Shown one piece after another: positions 25,804-37,500 of a stretch of 64,000 nucleotides of DNA. Position 1 is the first letter of the stretch. Every line of letters starts with the position of its first letter. The stretch is taken from the NCBI GenBank assembly GCA_027186245.1, contig CP114486.1:8508501-8572500 (forward strand), in the 5' to 3' direction. The translations under genes were made by a program, and so were the position numbers. The DNA comes from Coriaria nepalensis. Lineage: Eukaryota; Streptophyta; Magnoliopsida; Cucurbitales; Coriariaceae. The notes under the pieces are model-generated. The model had not been told where the DNA came from. It ran no database searches and worked only from the letters and a program-made list of their open reading frames with translations.

Positions 25804-26320
25804 TTTGTAGAAGGGTTTTCCTGAATCGCCACATCACTCACTAGGCTTACTCAAAAGAACTAGAAGTTTAAATGGACCATAGCAATTGAGAAAAGCTTTC
25901 AAAAGTTGAAGGAAAAATTAACGAGTGCACCTATTCTTACCATCCCAGAAGGTGAGAATGGATTCGTAATATATAGCGATGCATCTAAATTCGGGTTAGG
26001 AGCAGTATTGATGCAAAATGGAAAAGTAATCGCATATGCTTCATGACAGCTTAAAGATTATGAAAAGAACTACCCAACCCATGACTTAGAACTAGTTGTG
26101 GTGGTGTTTGCCCTTAAAGTTTGGAGACACTACCTCTATGGAATGCTGTGTGAAATTTATACCGATCATAAGAGCCTAAAGTATTTCTTCACATAGAAGG
26201 AATTGAACATGAGACAAAGACGGTGGCTAAAATTAGTCAAAGTTTATGATTGTGAAATACGGTATCAACCAGGGAAGACAAATAAAGTAGCTGACGTTTT
26301 AAGCCGAAAATCCCCAACTA
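25804..26320 (+). pseudogene. Gypsy RNase H
   Basis: Reads FKWTIAIEKSFQKLKEKLTS, APILTIPEGENGFVIYSDAS, KFGLGAVLMQNGKVIAYAS, stop TGA at 26044 (Arg expected), [42 protein letters not shown], then MRQRRWLKLVKVYDCEIRYQ and PGKTNKVADVLSRK. YSDAS, DLEL and TDHKSL carry the family's catalytic Asp and Glu residues. Two or more stops interrupt it. Confidence 0.85.
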
Positions 26321-26417
26321 GCCTCGCTACCCTACATGCCTTACCAACGTCATTACAAAAAGTAGTGTATAATGCAAAAATTGAGTTGGTGACAGGACGA
26401 TTATCAACTTTAACCCT

Positions 26418-27264
26418 CTAGATCCTTTCAGAAGCACATGAAACTCTGTATTCAGTGCACCCAGGGGCAACCAAGATGCACAAGGACCTAAAAGAGCACT
26501 TCTGGTGGACTGGAATGAAGAAAGATGTAGCTAAATATGTGGGAAAATGTTTGACATGCCAGCGAATCAAGGCAGAACACCAACATCCTGCTAGAGAATT
26601 ACAAACAATTGAGATCCCATAATGGAAGTGGGAACAAATTACTATGGATTTTGTCATTGGACTTCCCAAAACAACAAAGGGACATGATGCAATTTGGGTA
26701 ATCTTTGGCAGATTAACCAAATCGGCACATTTTCTACCCACACGAAGCACATCATCCCTGGAATAGTTAGCGGAGCTTTATGTGCATGAAATTGTTCGAT
26801 TACATGAAGTACCATTGTCAATAATTTCAGATAGAGATGGTAGGTTTACCTTAAATTTCTAGAAAAGTGTACAGTGAGCAATGGGAACGAGGCTGAAATT
26901 TAGCACGACGTTTCACTCACAAACAGATGGTCAATTGGAAAGAACCATCCAGGCCTTAGAAGATATACTACGAGTGTGCATCCTAGACTTTAATGATGCT
27001 TCAAATCAATACATGTCATTGATAGAATTCTCCTACAACAATAGTTTCCATGCAACTATTGGAATGACACCGTATGAAGCTTTATACGGATGGAAGTGCA
27101 GGTCACTAGTTCATTGGTACGAAACGGGAGAAGGAAACTTAGCAAATCCTGACTTCATTAAAACCTCAAGCGAAGCAATCAAGAAAATTAAACAAAGAAT
27201 GAAAACTGGTCTTAGTCGACAACAGAGCTATGCGGATAAGAGGCGTAGACCTCTAGAATTCTAA
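26418..27264 (+). pseudogene. Gypsy integrase
   Basis: Has the zinc-binding H-H-C-C part (ETLYSVHPGATKMHKDLKEH and CLTCQRIKAEH), then the DDE core: MDFVIGLPKTTKGHDAIWVI (first Asp), [12 protein letters not shown] (second Asp), QTDGQLERTIQALEDILR (Glu). Ends NNSFHATIGMTPYEALYGWK. Stops at about 26620, 26764, 26860 and 26875. The catalytic triad is still readable, but the protein cannot be made whole. Confidence 0.85.
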
Positions 27265-27683
27265 GTTGGAGATATGGTATTTTTAAAGATTGCACCAATG
27301 AAATGACTGATGAGATTTGGCAAAAAGGGAAAGTTAAGTCCAAGATATATTGGATCTTTTGAAATAATAGAACGTATCGGCATAGTGGCCTATAGGCTTG
27401 CACTACCGCTAGAGATGTCCTTGGTACATAAGGCGTTCTATGTATCCATGTTGAAAAAGTACGTACCTGACCCCCCTCGCATGTATTGGAAATTAACCCC
27501 GTTCAACTCCAAGAAGATCTAACGTATGAAGAAAGACCGGTACATATTCTTGATTGCAAGAAAAAGAGACTTAGGAATAAAGCCATACCCCTGGTGAAGG
27601 TGTTATGGCAAAGCAGTAAGACAGAAGAATCTACATGGGAAATGGAAGATGAAATGAAGGAAAAGCACCTAAAACTATTTTAA
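27265..27683 (+). pseudogene. Gypsy integrase C-terminal GPY-like and chromodomain-like segment
   Basis: VGDMVFLKIAPMK, then [50 protein letters not shown] (GPY/F-like module), then in a +1 frame [39 protein letters not shown] and EESTWEMEDEMKEKHLKLF. The last part matches the chromodomain-like tail of Tekay/Del elements, thought to steer integration to heterochromatin. Confidence 0.75.
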
Positions 27684-27913
27684 ACCACAGAGATGTATAT
27701 GTAAAAAAGTTACAATGTACATATGTGAACGTGAAACATAGTATGAATAGTATATTTAAGGATAGCTATAAGTACGAGTAAAAGTTTGGGTGTGGAAAGA
27801 TGTCGCTTATAGTATTAAATAAAGGAAACACTAAATAATGCAGGTATAATTGCAAGAAGCATTCGAGCCCAACTAAAATTTCGAGGACGAAATGTTTATA
27901 AGGAAGAGAGAAT

Positions 27914-28079
27914 GTAATCCCCCAATATTTCTAGACTAGTCATAGTAGTAGAAAAATAAATTTAAAGTGGACTCATTAGTAGATTTTAATTCTCACATAT
28001 ACCAAAATTTAATGATAAAAATAGTACGGGATCTTTTAATAAATTTTAAGACTTAATAAGAGCTTAAGTTTAATTAACA

Positions 28080-28113
<34 letters not shown>

Positions 28114-28761
28114 TATATTTATTTATTTACTGCAGCCACTTAATGTTCATTAATCATCCTTAGAGAAAAAATTACCTAAATATGTGGCCCCACTTGTCAC
28201 CATTTCAACCTAAATGAGTGACTAAGCATTACCTTCCATGCCTATAAAAGGCTACATCCGCATCACGTACTAGCAGCAAGCAATGAAAGAGAAAAGGGAA
28301 AGAGAGGGAAAGGAAATAAAAGAAAGAAAAAGAAAGAAAGGAAAGAAAAAGAAAAGAGAAAGAAAAAGGGAAAAATAAAATAGGGAGAGAGAAGAAGAAA
28401 GGGAAGGAAAGGAAGATTATAATCATCAAATTCAATAAAGCTCGTTGTAAATATAACCTCACTACAACATAGAGATATTGCTTACTTGCTTGTTGTTATA
28501 ATGCTAATGTTAAGTACAATTGAAATACTATGATTACCATGCTAGAAATAAGAATCATAACTAGTATGAACATAATATAGCATGATGGTTTAAGAATAGT
28601 ACAAACTTTAAACATGCTACAATTAATTGTATATGTTCATATTTCCATAAGTAAATATTATGCTAAGATAAATAAGAAGTATAAGTATGCACATGCATGA
28701 CATTAAAGTGAGGTGCTGCCAGGTCAAAAGAAGAATCGATTGTCGATTATAAAGGTTGTTT
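27914..28761 (+). mobile_element. 3' LTR (5' portion) of the gypsy element, left arm of an inverted repeat
   Basis: Starts tgtaatcccccaatatttct right after the polypurine tract. It contains a TATA box (28243-28250) followed by a purine-rich leader of GAAAGA-type repeats (about 28283-28412). The whole segment is repeated in reverse orientation at 29288-30069, with near-identity over most of its length. It carries about 90 bp, (A)n(TA)n plus flanking bases near 28080-28170, absent from the other arm. The LTR's 3' end is missing or replaced by the inverted copy. Confidence 0.75.
28243..28250 (+). promoter_or_regulatory. LTR TATA box
   Basis: TATAAAAG in the gypsy LTR, about 35 bp upstream of the purine-rich leader. 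The same box occurs in the inverted LTR at 29822-29829 on the minus strand. Position and context suit the LTR promoter; activity is unknown. Confidence 0.5.
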
Positions 28762-30069
28762 CCTAATTCGAGAGGGAAATAATATACGGAATTCGAGAAA
28801 GGTAGGGGGTTGTTACCTTTCTCTATTTCAATAATAAACTTAACTTTCAAAAGCATTTTTAAAGAAATAACGTAATAATTTGAAATTATTACGGAAGTCT
28901 TTATCATAGGGAATTAATCTCAAAACTTTTTAAACAACCTTATTCTTTATTCGAATATACATTTACGTATACAATAAGTTTCACAAGACTGATTGCCACA
29001 ATTCTCCTATTACTTAGCTTACCACCTTACCTTTGTAAGTTCCTATAATACAGGGTATACATCTATGAGCTAGAAGCTCAGTAAAGATAAAATCCTACTC
29101 ACATTACTATTATTTTAATGACTACCTTTAGTTAATGCTTTTATGACCTATATCTAGCATGCATAAATTATTATTTTTCTACATACTTGGGCCTTGAGGA
29201 TGCTGTCGCGAGCAATTCAACTAATATCTAATCAGCGGTCCGCTTACGACCGTTGCATCCGCTTATGACCTTTTCTAACATCATTTGGGGTCCTTTATGA
29301 TTGACAAACGATCCTTCTTTTGACTTAGCAACACCTCATTTTTATGTCATGCATGTGCATGATTATACTTCTTATTTATCTTAGCATAATATGTACTTTT
29401 GGAAAAATGAACATATGCAATTAATCATAGCATGTTTAAAGTTTATACTATTCTTAAACCATCATGCTATATTATATTCATACTAGTTATGATTCTTATT
29501 TCTAGCATGGTAATCATAGTATTTCAATTATACTTAACATACTATATGAAAATCATAAGCTTAACATTAGCATTATAACAACAAGCAATTAAGCAATATC
29601 TCTATAGTAGTGAGGCTATACTTACAACAAGTTTTACGAAATTTAATGATTCTAATCTTCCTTTCTTTCCCTTTCTTCTTCCCTCTCCCTATTTTCTTTT
29701 TCCCTTTTTCTTTCTCTTTTCTCTTTCTTTCCCTTCTTTCCTTTTCTTTCTTTTCTTTCCTTTCCCTCTCTTTCCCTTTCCTCTTTCATTGCTTGCTGCT
29801 GGTACGTGATGCGGATGCATCCTTTTATAGGCATGGAAGGTAATGCTTAGTCACTCATTTAGGTTGAAATGGAGACAAGTTGGGGCCACATATCTAGGTA
29901 ATTTTTTGTTAATTAAACTTAAGCTCCTATTAAATCTGAAAATTTATTAAAAGATCTTCTACTATTTCTATCATTAAAATTTGGTAATGTGGAAATTAGA
30001 ATTTACTAACGAGTACTTTAAATTTATTTTTCCACTACTATGCCTAATCTAGAAATATTGAGGGATTAC
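28762..30069 (-). mobile_element. Inverted gypsy LTR, right arm plus loop
   Basis: On the minus strand it begins tgtaatccctcaatatttct at 30069 and reads leftward as a second copy of the LTR at 27914. It goes further than the first copy: 29287-28762 holds LTR-like sequence such as gagcttctagctcatagatg (near 29055-29075, minus strand), the usual place of the LTR end signals. No minus-strand internal region lies next to it. It is best read as a separate solo or truncated LTR in opposite orientation, or the product of an inverted rearrangement. Confidence 0.65.
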
Positions 30070-31440
30070 AGTTATGATCCATTTAATTATCATATATCAT
30101 ACGTTTTCTTATAAATTATGTAGTTATGATCCATTTGATTATCATACTAAGTTGACTACTATGATAGTTAAATAAATTATGAACAACTGCATTTATCTAT
30201 TCAACGATATCATATGCTTCTTTATAAATCATACAATTATTGCCGCATACCCAAGTTGGGAAAATTAAAAGGTACAAGTGGAATAACAAGAGAAATAAGA
30301 AATAAAATTGAAGTGCCATACTAAATTTTCGAAGGGCGAGGCTAAATAAAGAGAAGACTATCTCAAGTTATGTTAAGTCATGTCACGTTATGCATTGATC
30401 TTGGACAAGTTTGGATCCGAGTCACTCCCCCAACTTCTCATTGGTCGTGCATGCATTTCGTACATACTAGGGTCCGAAGCAAGTAAAATGTAAGGAAAAA
30501 AAAAAAGAAAAAAGCACAAATTAGGAATTGCATGAGACTTGTGATTATTATATAAACTATACATGATCATGCATCATATGCATCATTATCTACAACTGTT
30601 TTGTAAGTTGTGTTTATATTTATTGGACGAAAGCTCATTTCTTACTTTTTATGTGATAGATATTAAGGGTAAGCAACTAACCTAATTTCCATAATGGATT
30701 TATCGAGGAGGTGAGACTTCTGTGAAGGGAATCGTACCAGGATAGGGTTCCATTGTTTAGACTTCCACACTTTTAAACAGCTTTTTAGAAAAACTATTGA
30801 TGACACGAACCACATTTTAATTTACTTTATAACTGCTTTTCTGTAACATGCTATATTTTGTTATAAACAAAGAAACTTCGTTTGCAAACACTATTTCAGT
30901 ATATTTTGACACTCCATTTGAGCAACACAAATTGAAAAAGGGGAAAAAAAAAACTCCCAAATTTTACAAGTCATGTAAGCTAAAGTAATGATCCAAATAA
31001 TGTGGATCCCCAATATTGTATGAGAACAATGTCTTACTCTCCCCACTTTACATCACTGCACCAATTTAGCAAATTCAAACAAATAACTATAATTTTATTT
31101 ATGATATTAATTTTGCTTTGATTAAGTACTAGAGAATGGATAGAAGAGGTAGGAATATATCATCTCGCGTCCAACCATCATCCAGTTACTCAGAAACTAG
31201 GATTTCTCCCGGAGCGCTGATCATTTATTCCCTTATCTATCCATGCCTTGATCCGGGAACAATCAAGCTGGGTCAACTTTTCCATAAAGTAGTCGTTTTC
31301 CATGTGTCATTGAATACCCATCATACAACATTAACTATCACTAATTCACCCCGGTATTTTTATTTACATGTTAAGAATGATGTGTTATGTGAATTCCCAT
31401 TTCAGTTGCTGGCCTACCTCCGATTGTATGTATAAATCAA
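30070..31440. other. Intergenic between the gypsy LTRs and CPSF30
   Basis: AT-rich, without a recognisable gene. The phrase acgttttcttataaatta at about 30101-30118 also occurs at 22417-22434, on the other side of the gypsy element, suggesting related repeat sequence on both flanks. The open frame at 31136-31435 has no recognisable homology. Confidence 0.35.
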
Positions 31441-31598
31441 GTAATACATGGAAGAAATATTATCAGAAAGGCGCAGGAAAACATGAAAGAAAAGAATAGT
31501 TACAGAGCCCTAATTATCTGAAGGACAACAAAAATTGTGCTCCGATGTATTCTCAACTTACAACACACCAGGTAAGCCTATGAGGGGAGAAGAAAGCC

Positions 31599-34500
31599 TC
31601 ATTGATCAGACATGGTAGATGCATCTCCTTCAGTGCCTCGCCTCTTCTTCTTTCCCTCTCCATGCCTAGACCTTCTTGGTGCTTCATCCTCGCTTTCACT
31701 ATTATCATCGCTTCTAATGTTGTTTCCATTATTAAATTGACCTTCTGGATGAATCTTTGATCCTTGTGAAAATTGCATCTCATCGGGCCCACCAACACCT
31801 GAACCTGGCATCTCCTGACCTTTGCCCTGGTCTGACCCACTGGCACTATACCTATCACCCCAGCTATTAGCCACTGGAGCCCTCTGATCCCTTGTCACAA
31901 CTCGATTGGTGTTTTGTGAAGAGGGTTGTGCTGTAGGTGGTGGATACATTGGGGGCCCGCCCATTGGTCGACCGGCACAAGCGTTTGACCCATTGACCCC
32001 CATCCCTCCTCCCATAAAGGGCCCACGTCCTGGACCACCGATCATCATACCAAACCCACCACCTGGAAACATGGCCCCAGGTTGCGAAGGTCGCCCACGG
32101 AACATCATAGCAGCTGTGGGGCCCACAAAATCGCCAGAAAATCTAGGTCCGTACGAACCAAAACCACGAGGGCCCATACCGAAAAGGTCCGGCAAGGGAA
32201 ATCCTTCAGGGGTGACTGGCCCATATGATAGTCCATCAGCACCCATCATAACTGGTGGGAACCCCTGCATCCCGGGAATAGGTCGGGCCCCACGTCCAAG
32301 TGGCATATGAGGGGGCCACATGATCCCCCTGCCCCTTCCTCTGCCCTGTGTTGCTGCACTAAGAGACTGACCATAGCTTTCCTCCTCTTCTTCACTCTCT
32401 TCCTCTTCCTCTTCTTCATCGTCCTCGAATGGGACAATGTCTGGGTTCTGGGCTCCATTATCAGGGTTAACTCCCTTTGCCTTCTCTTCTTCTCGTTTTG
32501 ATTCCGATGCAACTGAAACTGCCTGCCAAGAGAAATCCATTCTGTTATTGGCACCCAAATCAAGACTGAAATTAGCTACAACTGCGAACACATCTTCAGA
32601 CCAAAAAAAGGGAAAAAAAAAAAAAACCCCTTATGCTGATCCTTCTTTGAAAATTCACATTTCCTATTGTCCTTATTCCCTTCTTCCATTTTCATTTTAT
32701 TGTTTAATTTTTATGTATATCTTGACCTTTTATATCCAAAATGAATAACAATAAACCATACCATAAGTTCGCTATCTGGCTCAAGATAAAGTAAAGAAGC
32801 CAGCTGCTCCCCGATAGAGGGCTCCAGCTCCTGACAGTCTCTACTTATCTGCAATCCCAAAAGTACACTGATGAAATTGTTATCTTATATAATAGAATTA
32901 GAGAAACGGTATATAGAAGTAACTTTTCAAAGCTAAGGTATTTATAGAAGTAACCGGAGAGTTAAAAGGCTGAATCGGAGGTCATGAAAGAGCAATAATA
33001 GGTACTCCAGGTATTTAATTAGTCTTCAATGCAAACTACGCAGATTAAAATTATGGAATCAAATCCCAGTAATTTTATATATGGATTGCACTTTACAAAC
33101 ATGCTGTGTAAAAACACAGGGTACTGATAACTCTTCTGCGGCTGGGCAACTATCTGAACAATCAATCACCTTACATTGTATTTCAGTCTCCTTTAGTCTT
33201 TTTTTTCATTTTTCCTCTTTTAATACATTCAGATGTTCTTTCAAGCATATTTTGGCCTGTGACTTGATATAAAGTCAGTCACCATTTGACATTTTGAAAT
33301 GAAGCAAACAAAATAATCTCCATAATTGAACCTTTGAGCCATATAAATATCTTTTTAAAAGATAGCAGGATGTTCAATGTAAACGGACTGTCTTCCCTGG
33401 TATAAAAACGTCCTCCCCAATAGTAGTTGATCATGGATACCAAAGGTTGAAGTCTAATCAAGAACATGATAACAAAAAGCAACGGCACAAATTGACAGGA
33501 AAATGAAAAATAAGATGGAACAACAGAAACAAAAAATAAATAATATATATGATTCCAATTGCAGCAGCATCATCATCAGTAAAGGAATCAGTGGTAAGGC
33601 CAAATAAAGTGTACCTTTACTGGCAAGTTCTCATTGTAAGGATTCCTTAAATGACGTGTTTTGTGGAAGGATAGTTCACATAACTGCATATGCAAGACAA
33701 ATATCATTAAAAAAAATGTCGATAACATTTGACAAAAAATGATTCCATCCTCTTTTACCTTTGAAAGCCAACTGTTAAGATTTCAAAAGCATTTTTGGCA
33801 TACTTAAAATGAAAACACAAAAATGAATTGGGCCAGAATACTTGATGTATGTAAATAAAAGGAAATAAAACCGGCAAAGTAACTTAAAAAATGTTAATTC
33901 TCTAACAAGTCGCAGAGTCCAAAGCCTTTAAAAACCAATGGGTGCCATTAAATTTAATCTAGTATTTACTGATGGTTTACCTTTATGTCTGACCCAAGAA
34001 TCGTATCCTAATGCTCAATTTTGCTACTAATAAAACTGATGTTTAGAATATTATATTTTCATTATATCTAGTGGCCCTAAACTCGATATCATGGGCTCAA
34101 ATTGGACTTTGGGCCTAAAGCAGAAAGAAGTGTTCCCAAATGGAGCACAAAGCTTGAGATGTCAGTAAGGGATAGATGATAGGTACCCTGAATCTCGAGA
34201 AGAGAAGAACTATAACCAATTACTGGTCCAACCGAGTTTCCGTTACTCATTCTCACTTGAGTAAGAAACTAGTAACAGCGGGTAAGAAAATAAAAGGCTG
34301 CGAATAATTATGGTAGGTAACATCAGAGCATAATATATTTCTCTAACGTTTAGGACAATCTCTAACACATGACCAAGCATGCCTGACAAATATTTAAGAC
34401 AAGAATTTCTGAAGAAAAAAATGCACCTTAAGCCATTTGACAGAGAAATTTTGCCCATAATGTGCAGTTCCATGTGCATATTTCCAATTTCCCCCACTAA

Positions 34501-37500
34501 TAGACCCACCAATCCTGGACATCATCTTTGCATAACCCTATGAAACCAAGTAAACATAGTTTTAGCGCTGCATGCACTAAAAGTTGTTAGTTTCAGATGA
34601 ATCAGTAAGCTAGATGAAATCTTAAGCTGAGATGACATTAATCTTTAAGAACCACTTGTATAATATACCACAAGTGAACAACCTGAAAATGTCGAGTCCT
34701 GTTGACTGAGAAGATCAAAATCACATTATCAGCAGAGTCAAAAGCTTCATTCAGTTTGGCTTCATTGCTTCTTTGAGTTGCCCATACCCCTTGGTGTACA
34801 GATAATTCCAAATTTTCGCGGTTGCAACTCTTAACAATGAAGTACCTACGTTCATTTTTTATCAAAGTAAATAAGTAGATACAGAACCAAACAAATCTAA
34901 CTAAAACATAAGAATACCCTTGAACTTTGTGGGAGATTTTCTCGTATAACAGTCGACGTATTGTCAGATACTATTAGCATGACAAATACAAGAATACTTT
35001 GAACCCAAATGAAGCATGCTGGTAGAAGGAAGGACATCCTAGTAGCTTAAGATGACTATACACCACTGAGTCTACACAGGCACTTCATTAGCATGTTATT
35101 AACGAAGGAACATGTGCATATTTCTATGATGGAATTAAAATTGAAGAATGCTTCAAAAAGAGAGGGGGGTATGATAATTGTAATATCTAAGAGGATCAAA
35201 ACTAATCTCCATTGACAGACTAAAAAAAAAAAGAGGATAAATATTGGCGTAAAGGTCTTACCAGACCTGGTTATAATACTTCAGATAACAAACATTTAAT
35301 TAAGTATACCACAAGGTGGCATTTTTATGTCTCCTACACCTCGATTTCTATGCACATTTTCAATAATGTGCCACCACCACCTGGAGCATGGGCAGCCTTT
35401 CTCACCCCCTTCTTCTCCTTCCATTCCAAGAGAGAAAAAGAATCATGAACCATTTGTTCAGAGAGAAGAGTAGGAAGCCTCCAAGGAACAGAGGTGACAA
35501 GATGAGCTATCATCTAAGCATCTATATCCCCAGTTATGATGCCAAGCATAATAATGCTTATAACACCATGCAAAGGTTAGCCATCATAGTCAAGGTGGTT
35601 GGAAAAAGTGTGAAATGACTACTAACACATAAAATTAATGTGCCGATGAATTTAAGAGAATTATCAATGATGTGGAAGCAGGACAATTTGAATTTAAAGT
35701 TCTCAAAATGTCTTCAACGCGATAATATCAGTCACAACCATGCAATATCATTAAATCATGCAATGCCACACCCCCTCAAATGCAGTCCATACTATTAGGG
35801 ACTCTATGCTTACAAATAAGCTAACCTTTTAACATCAGAATATAAGCATTCTTATTCAGAAAATGAATATAGGTGTTCATTTTGTATATAGATGCAATCC
35901 CTGACTACTTATGCCAAAAAGGGTCATCGACAACAGAATCAAAATGTTTTGAATTTCAGCTCCATTTTTTCCCGGGTTAATTTCAACTAACAAGAGCTTT
36001 TGCACCCCAAAAGGCACCTCGGTAAAAGAGCGGCTATGGTGTTTTCGGTTGGGGGGGGGGGGGGGGTTGTTGATCTCTCTGTGCAAACAGGAAAGTACTA
36101 TCAAATGGTTCATAAAGCCTTATCGGCTAATTTTTATAATTTCAAAATGGAGCTTAGTTTATTAAGCTGGATTTTAATTTAAGCACCTAGTTTTCAATTT
36201 ATAATAGTTTATGATGGATAAGTTCCACTAATACTTATAACAGTTTACAATAGTCAATTATTTCATAAACTAACTATTTCACCAAAAATATCAGCTAAAA
36301 TACAATACAACAATATCAAATACAATTAAACGTTGTTATCCCAAGATTTTTCAGTCAAAAGTTATTTAATGATTCATCTAAATGCTAAACTCCATAATTT
36401 ATCTAAATACGAGACATCTCTTGTTCCGCATAGTCAGTAGTCAGTACTCCTCAATTACTTGAAGCTTTTACTAGGTATGCTATAGACTATGATCCTATCT
36501 AAACTGATATAGTATCCTCAAGCATAATGTCATATATAAGACACTATGTTTATAAATTCCAAATAATGATATCTAAAAACATAATTTAAAAGCGCATGCT
36601 AAACATGCGATATTCTAAATAGTCAATTTCATGGCATTCTATAGGTAAATTGCATAGTTCACTTAGAAAAGATATACTGGGATCTCTGCAAACTTACAAG
36701 AACAAAACAATTGGCTTAATACACATACATACATATGTTTATGTGTTTCAAATAACAACCTCTCTCACCAACCAAAGACAGACTAACTGCCCCAACCATT
36801 TTTCAGTTTACCAGAACTCTTTAAAATCAATGAAAGATCACAGAAGAAAATTTGATTGCTTGATAATTTCACAATGAATTATAATAATATATAGCAATCT
36901 AACTGCCCCAACCAATCTTCAATTTAAATCAATGAAACACCACAGAAAACAACATACTGACTTATAATAATATTATAGCACAATTTCCTGCTGCTATGAT
37001 GGAAAATATCATATAGCCCCCTTCAAATATTCATGAGCTAATCCTCTTTCCCTCAACGATATTTCAAATAGGCAAAGAAATGAAATAGGGTGGGATAGCC
37101 ACATCAAGACCTTTGAACTCTAAATCAACAAACCACCAAGCCTTAAATACTGAACCGCAACTATTGTCCTCTGCATGCCACCGCCGCTCTGTTTCATTCT
37201 ACCATTACCAAGTTCAAGAACCCTAAACCATGTTAGAAGTCATCTCATGTACGACTATAATTTTTATCCCCAAAATTCCAACCACCAAACTATCAGATTA
37301 TCAATATCTATCTAACTCTGCAAGAATTCTCCCAACTTTCTAGAACACTCAATGATATCTTCAGCCTACCATTTTGAACCAGCAATTACTATCAGCTTCT
37401 CAAATAAAAAATTAACAATGCCAAACCTATCTTCTTTGATTAAAATCTGATCAAGTGTTCCTGTGACTGATTTCAGTTCAGGAGAATCTTACTAACTCAA

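Larger units (their letters stand above)
22650..27913 (+). mobile_element. Ty3/gypsy retrotransposon internal region (Tekay/Del-like), inactive
   Basis: Contains, in order, gag, zinc knuckles, protease, reverse transcriptase, RNase H, integrase and a C-terminal chromodomain-like segment, all plus strand, then a polypurine tract (aaggaagagaga, about 27900-27912) directly before LTR sequence at 27914. The domain order and the end sequence [20 protein letters not shown] suggest a Tekay/Del-type chromovirus. Several stops and frameshifts interrupt every domain. Individual domains are listed separately. Confidence 0.85.

Noticed and set aside
29610..29843. Open frames with FLSFPFFF-type runs here and at 28229-28462
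   Set aside because: Both are the pyrimidine-rich strand of the LTR leader, seen twice because the two LTRs are inverted copies. Low-complexity sequence, not a gene.
31136..31435. 99-residue plus-strand open frame downstream of CPSF30
   Set aside because: No recognisable homology and it faces the CPSF30 3' UTR; no evidence that it is translated.
31906..32310. 134-residue plus-strand open frame rich in Pro and Gly
   Set aside because: It lies antisense to the Gly/Pro/Met-rich last exon of CPSF30; the open frame follows from the GC-rich repeats of that exon.
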